This document shows, piece by piece, positions 1 through 7,106 of a stretch of DNA of 64,000 nt. This DNA comes from a virus. Made by a program: the position numbers and the translations under genes. A model generated the notes under the pieces. It ran no database searches, was not told where the DNA came from, and saw only the letters and a list, made by a program, of their open reading frames with translations. Location of the stretch: the IMG/VR virus record IMGVR_UViG_3300021137_000001, positions 186,001-250,000 of that record; one strand, written 5' to 3'. How positions within the stretch are numbered: the first letter of the stretch is position 1; every line of letters begins with the position of its first letter.

Positions 1-152
1 CATTAGAACTATTAGCAACAGACGAAGCTACACAGGCACGTATTGAGCAAATTGCTCGTACAATGCGTATGGACTTGTTTGCTGTTAGTTGCATGAACAC
101 AACAGCATTACCAGAAGCTGCAAAATTAATTGCTGACGCTTACGGCGCATAA
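1..152 (+). CDS. C-terminal end of an unidentified phage protein (partial)
   Basis: The window opens inside a + strand reading frame that stays open from base 3 to a TAA at 150-152. About 49 residues are visible, ending in DAYGA. The fragment is Ala-rich and looks like a folded helical C-terminus. I do not recognise the family. A hairpin terminator follows 20 bases after the stop, so this is the last gene of its transcript. Confidence 0.7.
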   Translation, partial: LELLATDEATQARIEQIARTMRMDLFAVSCMNTTALPEAAKLIADAYGA

Positions 153-172
153 TTAGTTATATAAGTTTCGCA

Positions 173-197
173 AAAGGGACTTTGGTCCCTTTTTTTA
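173..197 (+). terminator. Rho-independent terminator
   Basis: AAAGGGAC (173-180) and GTCCCTTT (185-192) form an 8-bp stem around a TTTG loop, and the 3' arm runs into a tract of seven T. It ends the transcript of the upstream partial gene. Confidence 0.85.
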
Positions 198-211
198 CCT
201 CTAGGATTTCA

Positions 212-442
212 ATGAAAGATTATACAGTTATCATTAAATGGTGTTCAGCAACAATGATTTTATGTGCTATGCCATTGCATATATTAGGCATTACGCCATG
301 GAATAGCATACTACAAATTATCGGTGCTTGCGGTTGGGTATATGTAGGTTTTAAATGGAATGAGAAATCTCTTATTACTAATTTCTTGCCGCAGATTTTT
401 ATGATTATTGCTGGATTAATGTACTTCGCATACTTCAAATGA
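212..442 (+). CDS. Small membrane protein
   Basis: A 76-residue protein. ATG at 212 is preferred because AGGA lies just upstream and because an earlier TTG at 182 falls inside the terminator hairpin. There are two or three hydrophobic segments (about residues 6-27, 32-47 and 54-75), with a short charged stretch around FKWNEKS. I do not recognise a specific family. Its stop overlaps the start of the amidotransferase gene by four bases, so the two are probably translated together. Confidence 0.7.
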   Translation: MKDYTVIIKWCSATMILCAMPLHILGITPWNSILQIIGACGWVYVGFKWNEKSLITNFLPQIFMIIAGLMYFAYFK

Positions 443-975
443 TTATAGCAATTTCGCAAACACAAACTAATATCAATGATACAATTTATGATTGTCTAGA
501 TCCTAGATGGTACAATTTCTTAGACAATCATAAATTGATTCCTATTCCGAATATTATAGATGTACATTTTAATGCAGATATGCTAATATTAACTGGTGGA
601 GAAGATACTCCGGAACGACTAGTAACAGAAACAGCTCTTTTTAATATAGCATTGACAAAAAATATACCTATCCTTGGTATATGCAGAGGTGCATTTATTT
701 TAAACAGTTATTACAATGGCATTAATAGAACAATCACAGGACATAGTAAAACGGAACATGTAATAGAGATGGAAGAAGAAACATTTATTGTTAATAGCTT
801 CCACAGTACATCCATTTACCTAGTAGGCGAGGATATCGAAATTATTGCAACAGCCGACGAATGTGTTGAAGCATATAAACATAAACAATTACCAATTTGG
901 GGACTTTCGTGGCACCCGGAACGAATGGAAGAACCTGTGTTACCAAAAGAGTTAAAGGAGTTATTACTTGTCTAA
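439..975 (+). CDS. Class I glutamine amidotransferase-like hydrolase (peptidase C26 type)
   Basis: A 178-residue class I glutamine amidotransferase fold. The nucleophile elbow is GICRG (Cys near residue 82), with LTGGEDTP ahead of it and SWHPER near the C-terminus giving the His and Glu of the triad. The length is that of a stand-alone domain, shorter than typical PuuD-like gamma-glutamyl hydrolases (about 250 aa). Family knowledge predicts hydrolysis of a gamma-glutamyl amide or supply of ammonia to a partner. No synthetase partner is adjacent; the next two genes are sulfotransferase-like. The substrate is unknown. Its 3' end contains the AAGGAG that serves the next gene. Confidence 0.8.
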   Translation: MIIAISQTQTNINDTIYDCLDPRWYNFLDNHKLIPIPNIIDVHFNADMLILTGGEDTPERLVTETALFNIALTKNIPILGICRGAFILNSYYNGINRTITGHSKTEHVIEMEEETFIVNSFHSTSIYLVGEDIEIIATADECVEAYKHKQLPIWGLSWHPERMEEPVLPKELKELLLV

Positions 976-1594
976 AATGTTGATTTTAACTGGGCCTCAA
1001 GGTGCCGGAAATCATCTCTGGAGTAAAATATTCAGCTTGCATCCAGAAGTATACGGATGGAAAAGTCTATTAGACAATTACTGGGAAGCACATAGATTTG
1101 CAGAACCATTTTGCGAGCATTGGCGTGACCACAGTAAGTTAGCAGACTTTGATTGGGCGCAAAGCAAATATTTCTTTACAAGTATCAGTTGTCCATTAGG
1201 TATACAAGATAAGAAATGGATGCCTGATGTTGCTGGATTTGTACAGGCAATAGAGCAACAAGGAGTAGAAGTGCAGATTGTTGTGTGTGGGCGTGATCAA
1301 ACTATATTAACCAATCAGCAAACACGTATTAGAGATGAGCACACGTTTCCATTGTTTATGCAACAGCTACCTAAATTTAACAAACCAACATTCCTAAGTT
1401 ATGAATTGTTATATTTGTATAAAGAACAATACTTACACAGTTTATCTCTCAATATACCTATTGCGTGGAATGATCCAACTGTACATACTATTTTAGAAAA
1501 CGATAGTAATGCAAAATATATACACTATGTTGACGATTATATTTTAGATAACTGTAATAAGACGGGTATTCCGCTTAGTGAACTACCAAAATGA
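968..1594 (+). CDS. Sulfotransferase-like P-loop protein, copy 1
   Basis: A 208-residue protein with a P-loop near its N-terminus (LTGPQGAGNHLWSKIF), followed by HPEVYGWKSLL, a layout like the PAPS-binding start of sulfotransferases. A later GRDQT segment could be the 3'-phosphate site. A TTG start at 968 is preferred over ATG 977: AAGGAG sits 7 bases upstream of the TTG, and the resulting N-terminus MSKMLILTGPQ aligns without gaps with MKKLLIITGPQ of the next gene. It is a tandem paralogue of that gene. The acceptor is unknown; sulfation of a surface glycan or tail glycan is possible but is inference. Confidence 0.65.
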   Translation: MSKMLILTGPQGAGNHLWSKIFSLHPEVYGWKSLLDNYWEAHRFAEPFCEHWRDHSKLADFDWAQSKYFFTSISCPLGIQDKKWMPDVAGFVQAIEQQGVEVQIVVCGRDQTILTNQQTRIRDEHTFPLFMQQLPKFNKPTFLSYELLYLYKEQYLHSLSLNIPIAWNDPTVHTILENDSNAKYIHYVDDYILDNCNKTGIPLSELPK

Positions 1595-2241
1595 AGAAAC
1601 TATTAATTATTACAGGCCCACAAGGCTCGGGCAATCATTTGTTTAGTCGTGTGTTAAGCACACACCCACAAGTTGGCGGCTGGAAAGAATTGTTAAAACA
1701 ATATTGGGTACCTAGTGACGAAGAACCTTTTGCTAAGTTTTGGGTTAACCCAGACGAACTAACAGCAACACACTTTGAAGGCTATAACTATTGGCTTGCC
1801 AATGTAAGCTGCCCATTCTTTTATGACGGAGTGCGTCATGTACCAAAAATACTCGAAGTAGCAGAGCAAGCACGTGCGTTAGATATTGATGTACAGATTG
1901 CTATTATTGTACGTGATCAAAATATTAACGCAGAACAGCAACAACGTGTACGCAATGAAGTAACATTACCTATCGCACAAAATTACTATTATAATGTGTT
2001 ACTAAACAGCGATTTTCCTATTCATTTCCTCGATAATGAAGCACTTTTCTTACATAAAGAGCACTATTTGAAGTGGATAAGCAAACTCTTAGATTTTCCA
2101 GTGGACTATGCTAATCCTGAGATATTTAAGTTCATAACAGATGACCCAAACGCCAAATATGTTAAGTATGTCGACAAGTATTGGCTAGATGAGCAGGTGT
2201 GGCACGGTGTGCAATCAAAGCAAGCTCGCAGAATTGAATAA
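1591..2241 (+). CDS. Sulfotransferase-like P-loop protein, copy 2
   Basis: A 216-residue paralogue of the preceding gene, overlapping it by ATGA. Shared features are the N-terminal TGPQGSGNHLFSRVLSTHP loop, the GGWKELL segment, an RDQN segment aligned with RDQT of copy 1, and a similar C-terminus ending in AKYVKYVD. The two copies have diverged considerably, so this is an old duplication rather than a recent one. Two adjacent copies may act on different acceptors or form a heterodimer; this is inference. Confidence 0.65.
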   Translation: MKKLLIITGPQGSGNHLFSRVLSTHPQVGGWKELLKQYWVPSDEEPFAKFWVNPDELTATHFEGYNYWLANVSCPFFYDGVRHVPKILEVAEQARALDIDVQIAIIVRDQNINAEQQQRVRNEVTLPIAQNYYYNVLLNSDFPIHFLDNEALFLHKEHYLKWISKLLDFPVDYANPEIFKFITDDPNAKYVKYVDKYWLDEQVWHGVQSKQARRIE

Positions 2242-2244
2242 ATA
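2237..2244 (+). promoter_or_regulatory. Candidate T4-like late promoter (AATAAATA)
   Basis: AATAAATA differs by one base from the T4 late consensus TATAAATA. It lies 19 bases before the next start codon and overlaps the stop of the sulfotransferase-like gene. Confidence 0.4.
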
Positions 2245-2263
2245 ACATAAAGAACCTAAACTT

Positions 2264-2797
2264 ATGACCAAAGCAATCTCAGACGTTATACAAAACACAA
2301 AAGAAATATTCATGACTGACAGCAGTTTGAATACTTTACTTGACTTTGAACGAGTATTAGACGAACTCGATCTATACGTGTTTAAACATTGGAAAGAAGG
2401 AGAGTTAGTACAAGGTCCACAATACGAAAAATATTTTGTAACTTGTACATTTATGTGGCCCGCTAAACGTATGCCAGATCCACGTGGCGGAGAGCGTTTA
2501 TTAAGTTATGACTGTGAAGTTTACTATAGTAAAGATATGCTATCATATCCAGTTAAAGTTAAAGACCCAGATGATTTTGAAGCTGGTACTAAAATGCCTA
2601 AATTGAAAAAAGTTCCAGTGTGGCTTGTTAAAATTGTTATGCCTAAAAAACTAATGCAAGAAATACAACAAGGTAGTTTGGAATTAGAAAGCGAAACATT
2701 AGACCTCGAAGATGTAAATCAAGCATATGAAGAAGGTGATGACGCTGCAGAGAATATTCAAGACGATACAACAGGTGAAGAACAAAATGTACAATAA
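2264..2797 (+). CDS. Conserved phage protein of unknown function
   Basis: A 177-residue acidic protein. The middle is a folded alpha/beta region with a conserved-looking core (FMWPAKRMPDPRGGERLL, then KVPVWLVKIVMPK). The last 45 residues are very acidic and probably disordered (ESETLDLEDVNQAYEEGDD). An internal ATG at 2312 is an alternative start. It overlaps the next gene and lies in the late region before the lysis cassette, so a virion role is plausible, but I do not recognise the family. Confidence 0.7.
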   Translation: MTKAISDVIQNTKEIFMTDSSLNTLLDFERVLDELDLYVFKHWKEGELVQGPQYEKYFVTCTFMWPAKRMPDPRGGERLLSYDCEVYYSKDMLSYPVKVKDPDDFEAGTKMPKLKKVPVWLVKIVMPKKLMQEIQQGSLELESETLDLEDVNQAYEEGDDAAENIQDDTTGEEQNVQ

Positions 2798-3365
2798 TCA
2801 GCTTAACGAAAACTTAGAAGGTGGCGATTTAAAACGTCTTGTTCACGATGAATTACACATTGATGAATATAAAAGTAAAATGGGCGATGATGCAGATGTC
2901 TGCGTTATTAGCTTTAAAGTATCAGGCAAAGAACCAGCAACAGACTTAGTTAGCTTTATTGAAAAGGGCTATGACTGGGTACTCGATGCTGATGTTAGCT
3001 CAGGTGAGAAAGAGGGTGGCGATTACTTAGTGTTTGTTGAAATCGATCGCACTCCAAATATGCCACAACAAATTTATGATATGATATCAGACCTTGTAAA
3101 CTTAACAGAACAAGATATTTCTGATTGGCGTGTGCTTTATTTTAAATCAAACAAAGAGCATGACTTAACTGTCGAAGCATTAAGTCAAATTATGCCACTG
3201 ACTCCAGCAAAATATCGTGCTAAGTACGAAAAAGATGCTGCAGAAGATGATGCACATGATAAAGAGTTAGATCAACTTAAAACAGCGGCTGGCGTTGATG
3301 TAACTACAACAGCACCAGTAAATGATTTTACAGAAAGTTTAAGACGGGCGGCGGGAATAAAATAA
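2787..3365 (+). CDS. Conserved phage protein, possible virion component
   Basis: A 192-residue protein. ATG at 2787 is chosen because AGGTGAAG lies 7 bases upstream; the frame extends further back but without a ribosome site. It is acidic, with a mixed alpha/beta core (residues 25-130) and a charged C-terminal tail ending ESLRRAAGIK. That ending resembles the C-terminus of the large amidoligase-like cargo protein (ESLNRMRKLAGLK, gene ending at 31075). The shared tail hints that both belong to the same assembly. Function unknown. Confidence 0.7.
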   Translation: MYNNQLNENLEGGDLKRLVHDELHIDEYKSKMGDDADVCVISFKVSGKEPATDLVSFIEKGYDWVLDADVSSGEKEGGDYLVFVEIDRTPNMPQQIYDMISDLVNLTEQDISDWRVLYFKSNKEHDLTVEALSQIMPLTPAKYRAKYEKDAAEDDAHDKELDQLKTAAGVDVTTTAPVNDFTESLRRAAGIK

Positions 3366-3382
3366 CAACGGGATTTTCAATT

Positions 3383-3994
3383 ATGCAAATTACAGCAGAT
3401 CAAATCAAGGTACTATATCCACAGAACAAATATCCAGACGATTTAGCAGAAGTGCTAAACGGAGCATTTGACAAATATCAAATTAATACAGTAAATCGAG
3501 CTGCAGGATTTTTAGCTCAATGTGGGCACGAAAGTAACGGCTTTACTGTATTAAAAGAAAACTTGAATTATAAAGCAGAAGGCTTAAACAAGATTTTTCA
3601 CAAATACTTTCCAACTGTAGAAAGTGCGCAACCATATGCTCACAACCCAGAAGCAATTGCTAATCGCATATATGCTGGACGTATGGGCAATGGTAATGAA
3701 CAATCAGGAGATGGTTATAAATTTCGTGGTCGTGGCGCTATTCAGCTTACTGGGCGTGATAGTTATACACAGTTTGCACAAAGCATGGGTGTAGACTTAG
3801 ATACTTGTATCGGCGATATGGAAACATTAGATGGTGCGTTGGAATCAGCTATGTGGTTTTGGAATACACACGGACTAAATGATATATGCGATCGTGATAA
3901 CATTGTTGCTATGACTAAACGTGTAAATGGCGGTACTATCGGGTTAGAAGAGCGTATTGCAAATTATAAAAAAGCCAAAGCGTTGCTATCATAA
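3383..3994 (+). CDS. Endolysin, glycoside hydrolase family 19 (chitinase-like muramidase)
   Basis: A 203-residue single-domain lysin that would cut peptidoglycan glycan strands. The GH19 signature is clear: AGFLAQCGHESNGF carries the catalytic Glu, followed by LKENLNYKAEGL, then GYKFRGRGAIQLTGRDSY with the Arg/Gln/Thr of the substrate cleft, and AMWFWNTHGLND. There is no signal peptide or membrane anchor, so it needs a holin to reach the wall. It is the first gene of a lysis cassette: i-spanin, o-spanin, a further lipoprotein and a 3-TM holin follow at zero or overlapping spacing. Confidence 0.92.
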   Translation: MQITADQIKVLYPQNKYPDDLAEVLNGAFDKYQINTVNRAAGFLAQCGHESNGFTVLKENLNYKAEGLNKIFHKYFPTVESAQPYAHNPEAIANRIYAGRMGNGNEQSGDGYKFRGRGAIQLTGRDSYTQFAQSMGVDLDTCIGDMETLDGALESAMWFWNTHGLNDICDRDNIVAMTKRVNGGTIGLEERIANYKKAKALLS

Positions 3995-4473
3995 TGTGGA
4001 TACTACATTTCCTGCCCGACAGTTTAATACAGTTAGTTGTGATAGCAACTATGTGTACTGGTGCGGGCTTATACATATTAGGTTTATTCATTAACTTTGT
4101 GCCACCAGCACTTCCGTACAGAGAACCCATTCGCATTGTTGGCTCTGCATTATTAATAGCAGGCATATACTTTTATGGTGGTTACTCTGCTGAAATGCAG
4201 TGGCGTGGGCGAGTAGCTGAATTGCAGGCAAAAGTAGCAGTGGCAGAGGCGCAAAGTAAAGAAGCTAACGATGCAATAACAACTAAAGTAGTTGAAAAAA
4301 TCAAAGTCGTACATGATATCAAAGTTATAACCAAAGAAGTAATACATTCAATTGCTTCTCAAATCGATGCTGAATGTAGAATTACTCCAGAAGTAATTAC
4401 TATATTAAATGCATCAGCACATAATGTAGTACCTACAATAGACTTAACTATTCCAAAGGAGGAAGTAAAATGA
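3994..4473 (+). CDS. Inner-membrane spanin subunit (Rz-like) with two membrane segments
   Basis: A 159-residue protein starting on the last base of the endolysin stop (TAATG). Two hydrophobic segments (residues 10-34 and 47-66) are followed by a long charged coiled coil (about 70-125), then ECRITPEVITILNASA, typical of the C-terminal part of Rz-like i-spanins. Classical i-spanins have one membrane segment; a second could mean a different topology or added holin-like activity. The o-spanin gene overlaps its end (ATGA). Together they would fuse inner and outer membranes in the last step of lysis. Confidence 0.75.
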   Translation: MWILHFLPDSLIQLVVIATMCTGAGLYILGLFINFVPPALPYREPIRIVGSALLIAGIYFYGGYSAEMQWRGRVAELQAKVAVAEAQSKEANDAITTKVVEKIKVVHDIKVITKEVIHSIASQIDAECRITPEVITILNASAHNVVPTIDLTIPKEEVK

Positions 4474-4736
4474 AACGTTTACTAATTCTAATTCCTTTTC
4501 TATTTTTAATAGGTTGTGATGATGTGCCAGTCACAACAACATGGCCCGAGGTTCCAGCAGAGCTTAAAACTGCTTGTCCTGGATTACAAGATGTTAAGGA
4601 AGGTACAGTTAAATTAAGTGAAGTACTTGATATTGTTGTTGAAAACTATAGTCAATATCATACATGTCAGATTAAAGTTGATGCCTGGATTGAATGGTAT
4701 AATGCTCAGAAAAAAATACAAGAGGGATTAAAATGA
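4470..4736 (+). CDS. Outer-membrane spanin lipoprotein (Rz1-like)
   Basis: An 88-residue lipoprotein. The signal peptide is MKRLLILIPFLFLIGC with a lipobox (LIGC), so the mature protein begins at Cys16 and would sit in the outer membrane. The mature part includes PEVPAELKTACPGL and ends in a helical region (ENYSQYHTCQIKVDAWIEW), a layout common in phage o-spanins. It overlaps the i-spanin gene by four bases and is followed by a second lipoprotein gene, again overlapping. Confidence 0.82.
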   Translation: MKRLLILIPFLFLIGCDDVPVTTTWPEVPAELKTACPGLQDVKEGTVKLSEVLDIVVENYSQYHTCQIKVDAWIEWYNAQKKIQEGLK

Positions 4737-5134
4737 AAAAACTATTACTAATAGCGGTATTGACATCATTAAATGGGTGTGCATTAATTAGTGCATACAA
4801 TATGGCACATTTTGATAATAATGAATATGCACTAGTCAATAATGTTCGTACTACTGCTAATATCGGATTAACTAAATGCGGTACAGCAGACGAAATTGCG
4901 ATAGTAGATAGCTTGTACTATACAACAGAAGAATTAAAGAACTACTCAGCTGGTATTGGGAACAATGAGTTAACTGTAAAAATGACAACAAGTTTAGCTG
5001 TCATAGTAGCTGGGTTAGAAACTAGGTATCACGGTGATGAACCAGTTAGTCCAGCATATTGTAAAATTAAATTAGAAAGTATTGAAAAAGATGCAAAAGC
5101 AATTCAAACAGCGATAGGAGCTAAACCAAGATGA
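4733..5134 (+). CDS. Second lysis-cassette lipoprotein
   Basis: A 133-residue protein with a lipoprotein signal (MKKLLLIAVLTSLNGC; Cys16 acylated). The mature part is mostly helical with two further Cys residues (KCGTAD, YCKIKL) that could form a disulfide in the periplasm. It overlaps the o-spanin gene at its start and the next gene at its end. I do not recognise the family. Position suggests a role in lysis or in the envelope during infection, perhaps superinfection exclusion; both are inference. Confidence 0.75.
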   Translation: MKKLLLIAVLTSLNGCALISAYNMAHFDNNEYALVNNVRTTANIGLTKCGTADEIAIVDSLYYTTEELKNYSAGIGNNELTVKMTTSLAVIVAGLETRYHGDEPVSPAYCKIKLESIEKDAKAIQTAIGAKPR

Positions 5135-5373
5135 ACGATTTATTACAAGCATTAGCAGGTGTAGATCAACCTGATGTTGCAAACTTTACACAACAAGCAG
5201 TGCAACTTAAAAATTTATTAGAATCTAATTCACTTAATAGTGACGAGTACCAAGAACTTATGAGTGATTTAAGTCAAACAGCGCAAATTGCATCTGCAGC
5301 AGTTGATTTGCAAGTACAAGCTGCAATTAATCAAGTACTCAATGGATTGGTTGCTATCGCTGGAGCAGTATAA
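5131..5373 (+). CDS. Small helical protein in the lysis cassette
   Basis: An 80-residue protein with no signal peptide. It is rich in Gln, Ala and Leu and predicted all-helical (for example QAVQLKNLLESN and AAVDLQVQAAINQVLN), ending in a hydrophobic stretch (LNGLVAIAGAV). It overlaps the lipoprotein by ATGA. No family is recognised; a partner of the holin or lipoprotein is possible from context. Confidence 0.65.
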   Translation: MNDLLQALAGVDQPDVANFTQQAVQLKNLLESNSLNSDEYQELMSDLSQTAQIASAAVDLQVQAAINQVLNGLVAIAGAV

Positions 5374-5378
5374 CCATC

Positions 5379-6179
5379 ATGGCAAGAACTACTAGAAGAA
5401 AAACAAAAAAAGTAGTCATTGACCAAACTGGAGCAGTAGATGAAGAACATTGGATGAACAGTAAATGGCGTCCGATGATGGGTTGGATGTACATGGCGAT
5501 ATGTTTATTTGATTTTATGATTGCTCCTATTTTATGGTCGTTAATACAGGCATATTTTCACGGTGGTATTGCTACTCAATGGCAACCATTGACATTGCAA
5601 GGTGCTGGATTATTCCATCTTGCTATGGGTGCAGTAATTGGCATTAGCGCATATGGTCGTACACAAGAAAAACTAAATGGCGCAGAAGGTGGTGGACTAG
5701 GTAGTGCGCCTGCTCCTAATTATGGCAGTTTTGGACCCAACGCCGGCACAACGTATGTTCCGCCAAATCAAATGAATAATAACAATGGCATGGGCAATAA
5801 TGGTATGAACGGCATGGGCAATAATGGTATGAACAGTAGCGGGTTTGGTGGAAGCACTGGCAGTTCGAATGGTTTTGGCAGTAGTGCTGGTGGATTTAAT
5901 AGCCCACTACCAGCAAGTACTGGCTTTGGTGGTGGCTTTGGAAGTACCACACCTCCTCCTGCAAGTGGATTTGGTAGTGGGTTCAATAGTCCGACACCTG
6001 CAAGCACTGGATTTAGTAGTCCGTCATCTGTGTCGACTCCGGCAGTTAATAGTACATTACCGCCAGCAGCAATTACTCCTGCTATGGCAGCTGCAAATGT
6101 CAATCCGGTAGATCCAAGTACAGTACCATTGGCAGATCCAACTGTAGACCCTAATAAACCACTACGTCGTGCAAAATAA
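5379..6179 (+). CDS. 3-TM holin with a long Gly/Asn/Ser/Pro-rich tail
   Basis: A 266-residue protein. Residues 27-105 match the 3-TM holin family (GTA_holin_3TM type): KWRPMMGWMYMAICLFDF, then PILWSLIQAYF, WQPLTLQGAGLFHLAMGAVI and an RTQEKLNG end. Family knowledge says such holins open the inner membrane to release the lysin. The remaining 160 residues are low complexity: a GMGNN/GMN repeat, then FGS/GFG-rich and Pro/Ser-rich runs. Holins of this family are usually about 100-180 aa, so the tail is unusual. It closes the lysis cassette. Confidence 0.78.
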   Translation: MARTTRRKTKKVVIDQTGAVDEEHWMNSKWRPMMGWMYMAICLFDFMIAPILWSLIQAYFHGGIATQWQPLTLQGAGLFHLAMGAVIGISAYGRTQEKLNGAEGGGLGSAPAPNYGSFGPNAGTTYVPPNQMNNNNGMGNNGMNGMGNNGMNSSGFGGSTGSSNGFGSSAGGFNSPLPASTGFGGGFGSTTPPPASGFGSGFNSPTPASTGFSSPSSVSTPAVNSTLPPAAITPAMAAANVNPVDPSTVPLADPTVDPNKPLRRAK

Positions 6180-6216
6180 TTAGTCACATTAAATAATCAT
6201 TAAATAAAAGGAGAGC

Positions 6217-6245
6217 TTGACAGTTTTCCTTTTTTCACATATAAT
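6217..6245 (+). promoter_or_regulatory. Sigma70-like promoter for the dnaJ-clpA pair
   Basis: TTGACA (6217-6222), a 17-base spacer and TATAAT (6240-6245): a perfect consensus match. The expected transcription start falls at about 6252, next to the dnaJ ATG at 6253. Confidence 0.85.
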
Positions 6246-6252
6246 AACTACT

Positions 6253-7092
6253 ATGACAGATGCATATAAAACATTAGGCGTTGCTCGTGACGCAACAGAA
6301 GACGAGATTAAGAAAGCATATCGAGGCATGGCAAGTAAACATCACCCAGACAAGGGTGGCGATACTGCTAAGTTTCAAGAGGTGCAATCAGCTTACGAAA
6401 CGTTAACTGACCCAAACAAACGTCACGTACATGATAATCCACAACAATACAATCGTGGCCCACATGGTGGCGATAATAATTTCCATGAATTTAGCTTTAA
6501 TACAGGTGGCAACCCACATGATATTTTCAGTCAATTCTTTAGTCAACGTGGCGGGAATCCATTTCAACAACAAGCTCAACCCAGACGTAATAAAGATCTA
6601 CGCATAAACATCACAATTACATTAGCAGAAACACTAACGGGGCAGAAGAAAACAGTTAGCGTAACAACTACTAAGCAAGATAAGTTTAATGTTGATGTCA
6701 ATATCCCACAAGGTGTTGCGAATGGTACAACAATTAAGTACACACAGCTTGGGGATAACTTCTTTGAGTCATTGACACGCGGCGATTTGTATGTTATAAT
6801 TAATGTTATAGAGGATAGCAGATTTGAGATACACGGTATCAATTTAGTTGCTAACTTAGAAATTACTTCAATAGAAGCAATGACAGGTACAGAAAAAGAA
6901 GTACAAGGAATTGATGGTAACACGTTTTTAATTAAGATTCCAGTGGGATGTCAGTTTGGTACTAAGTTTGGTTTACAAGGTAAAGGCTTGTATCAAATGA
7001 ATACGCAACACAGAGGTGATTTAATTGTTAATACCGTAATTAAAACTCCAGTATTAACAGAAGCACAGATAGAAATACTTAAAACAATTTAA
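6253..7092 (+). CDS. DnaJ/CbpA-like co-chaperone (Hsp40, no zinc finger)
   Basis: A 279-residue type II Hsp40. The J domain covers residues 1-65 with the HPD motif (KHHPDKGG) needed to stimulate DnaK ATPase. A Gly/Asn/Phe-rich linker follows (about 66-110), then two beta-rich client-binding domains; the Cys-rich zinc domain of DnaJ is absent, as in CbpA. ATG 6253 is chosen: an upstream in-frame TTG at 6217 lies inside the -35 box. It is followed 14 bases later by a ClpA-like ATPase, so the phage carries its own protein-remodelling pair, presumably working with host DnaK and ClpP. Confidence 0.93.
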   Translation: MTDAYKTLGVARDATEDEIKKAYRGMASKHHPDKGGDTAKFQEVQSAYETLTDPNKRHVHDNPQQYNRGPHGGDNNFHEFSFNTGGNPHDIFSQFFSQRGGNPFQQQAQPRRNKDLRINITITLAETLTGQKKTVSVTTTKQDKFNVDVNIPQGVANGTTIKYTQLGDNFFESLTRGDLYVIINVIEDSRFEIHGINLVANLEITSIEAMTGTEKEVQGIDGNTFLIKIPVGCQFGTKFGLQGKGLYQMNTQHRGDLIVNTVIKTPVLTEAQIEILKTI

Positions 7093-7106
7093 TAAGTGAG
7101 GCACAC

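Noticed and set aside
182-211. TTG start at 182 for the small membrane protein
   Set aside because: It lies inside the terminator hairpin; ATG 212 has its own AGGA.
6217-6252. dnaJ starting at TTG 6217
   Set aside because: The TTG is part of a perfect -35 box; the J domain begins normally at ATG 6253; the AGGAG upstream is only 3 bases from the TTG.
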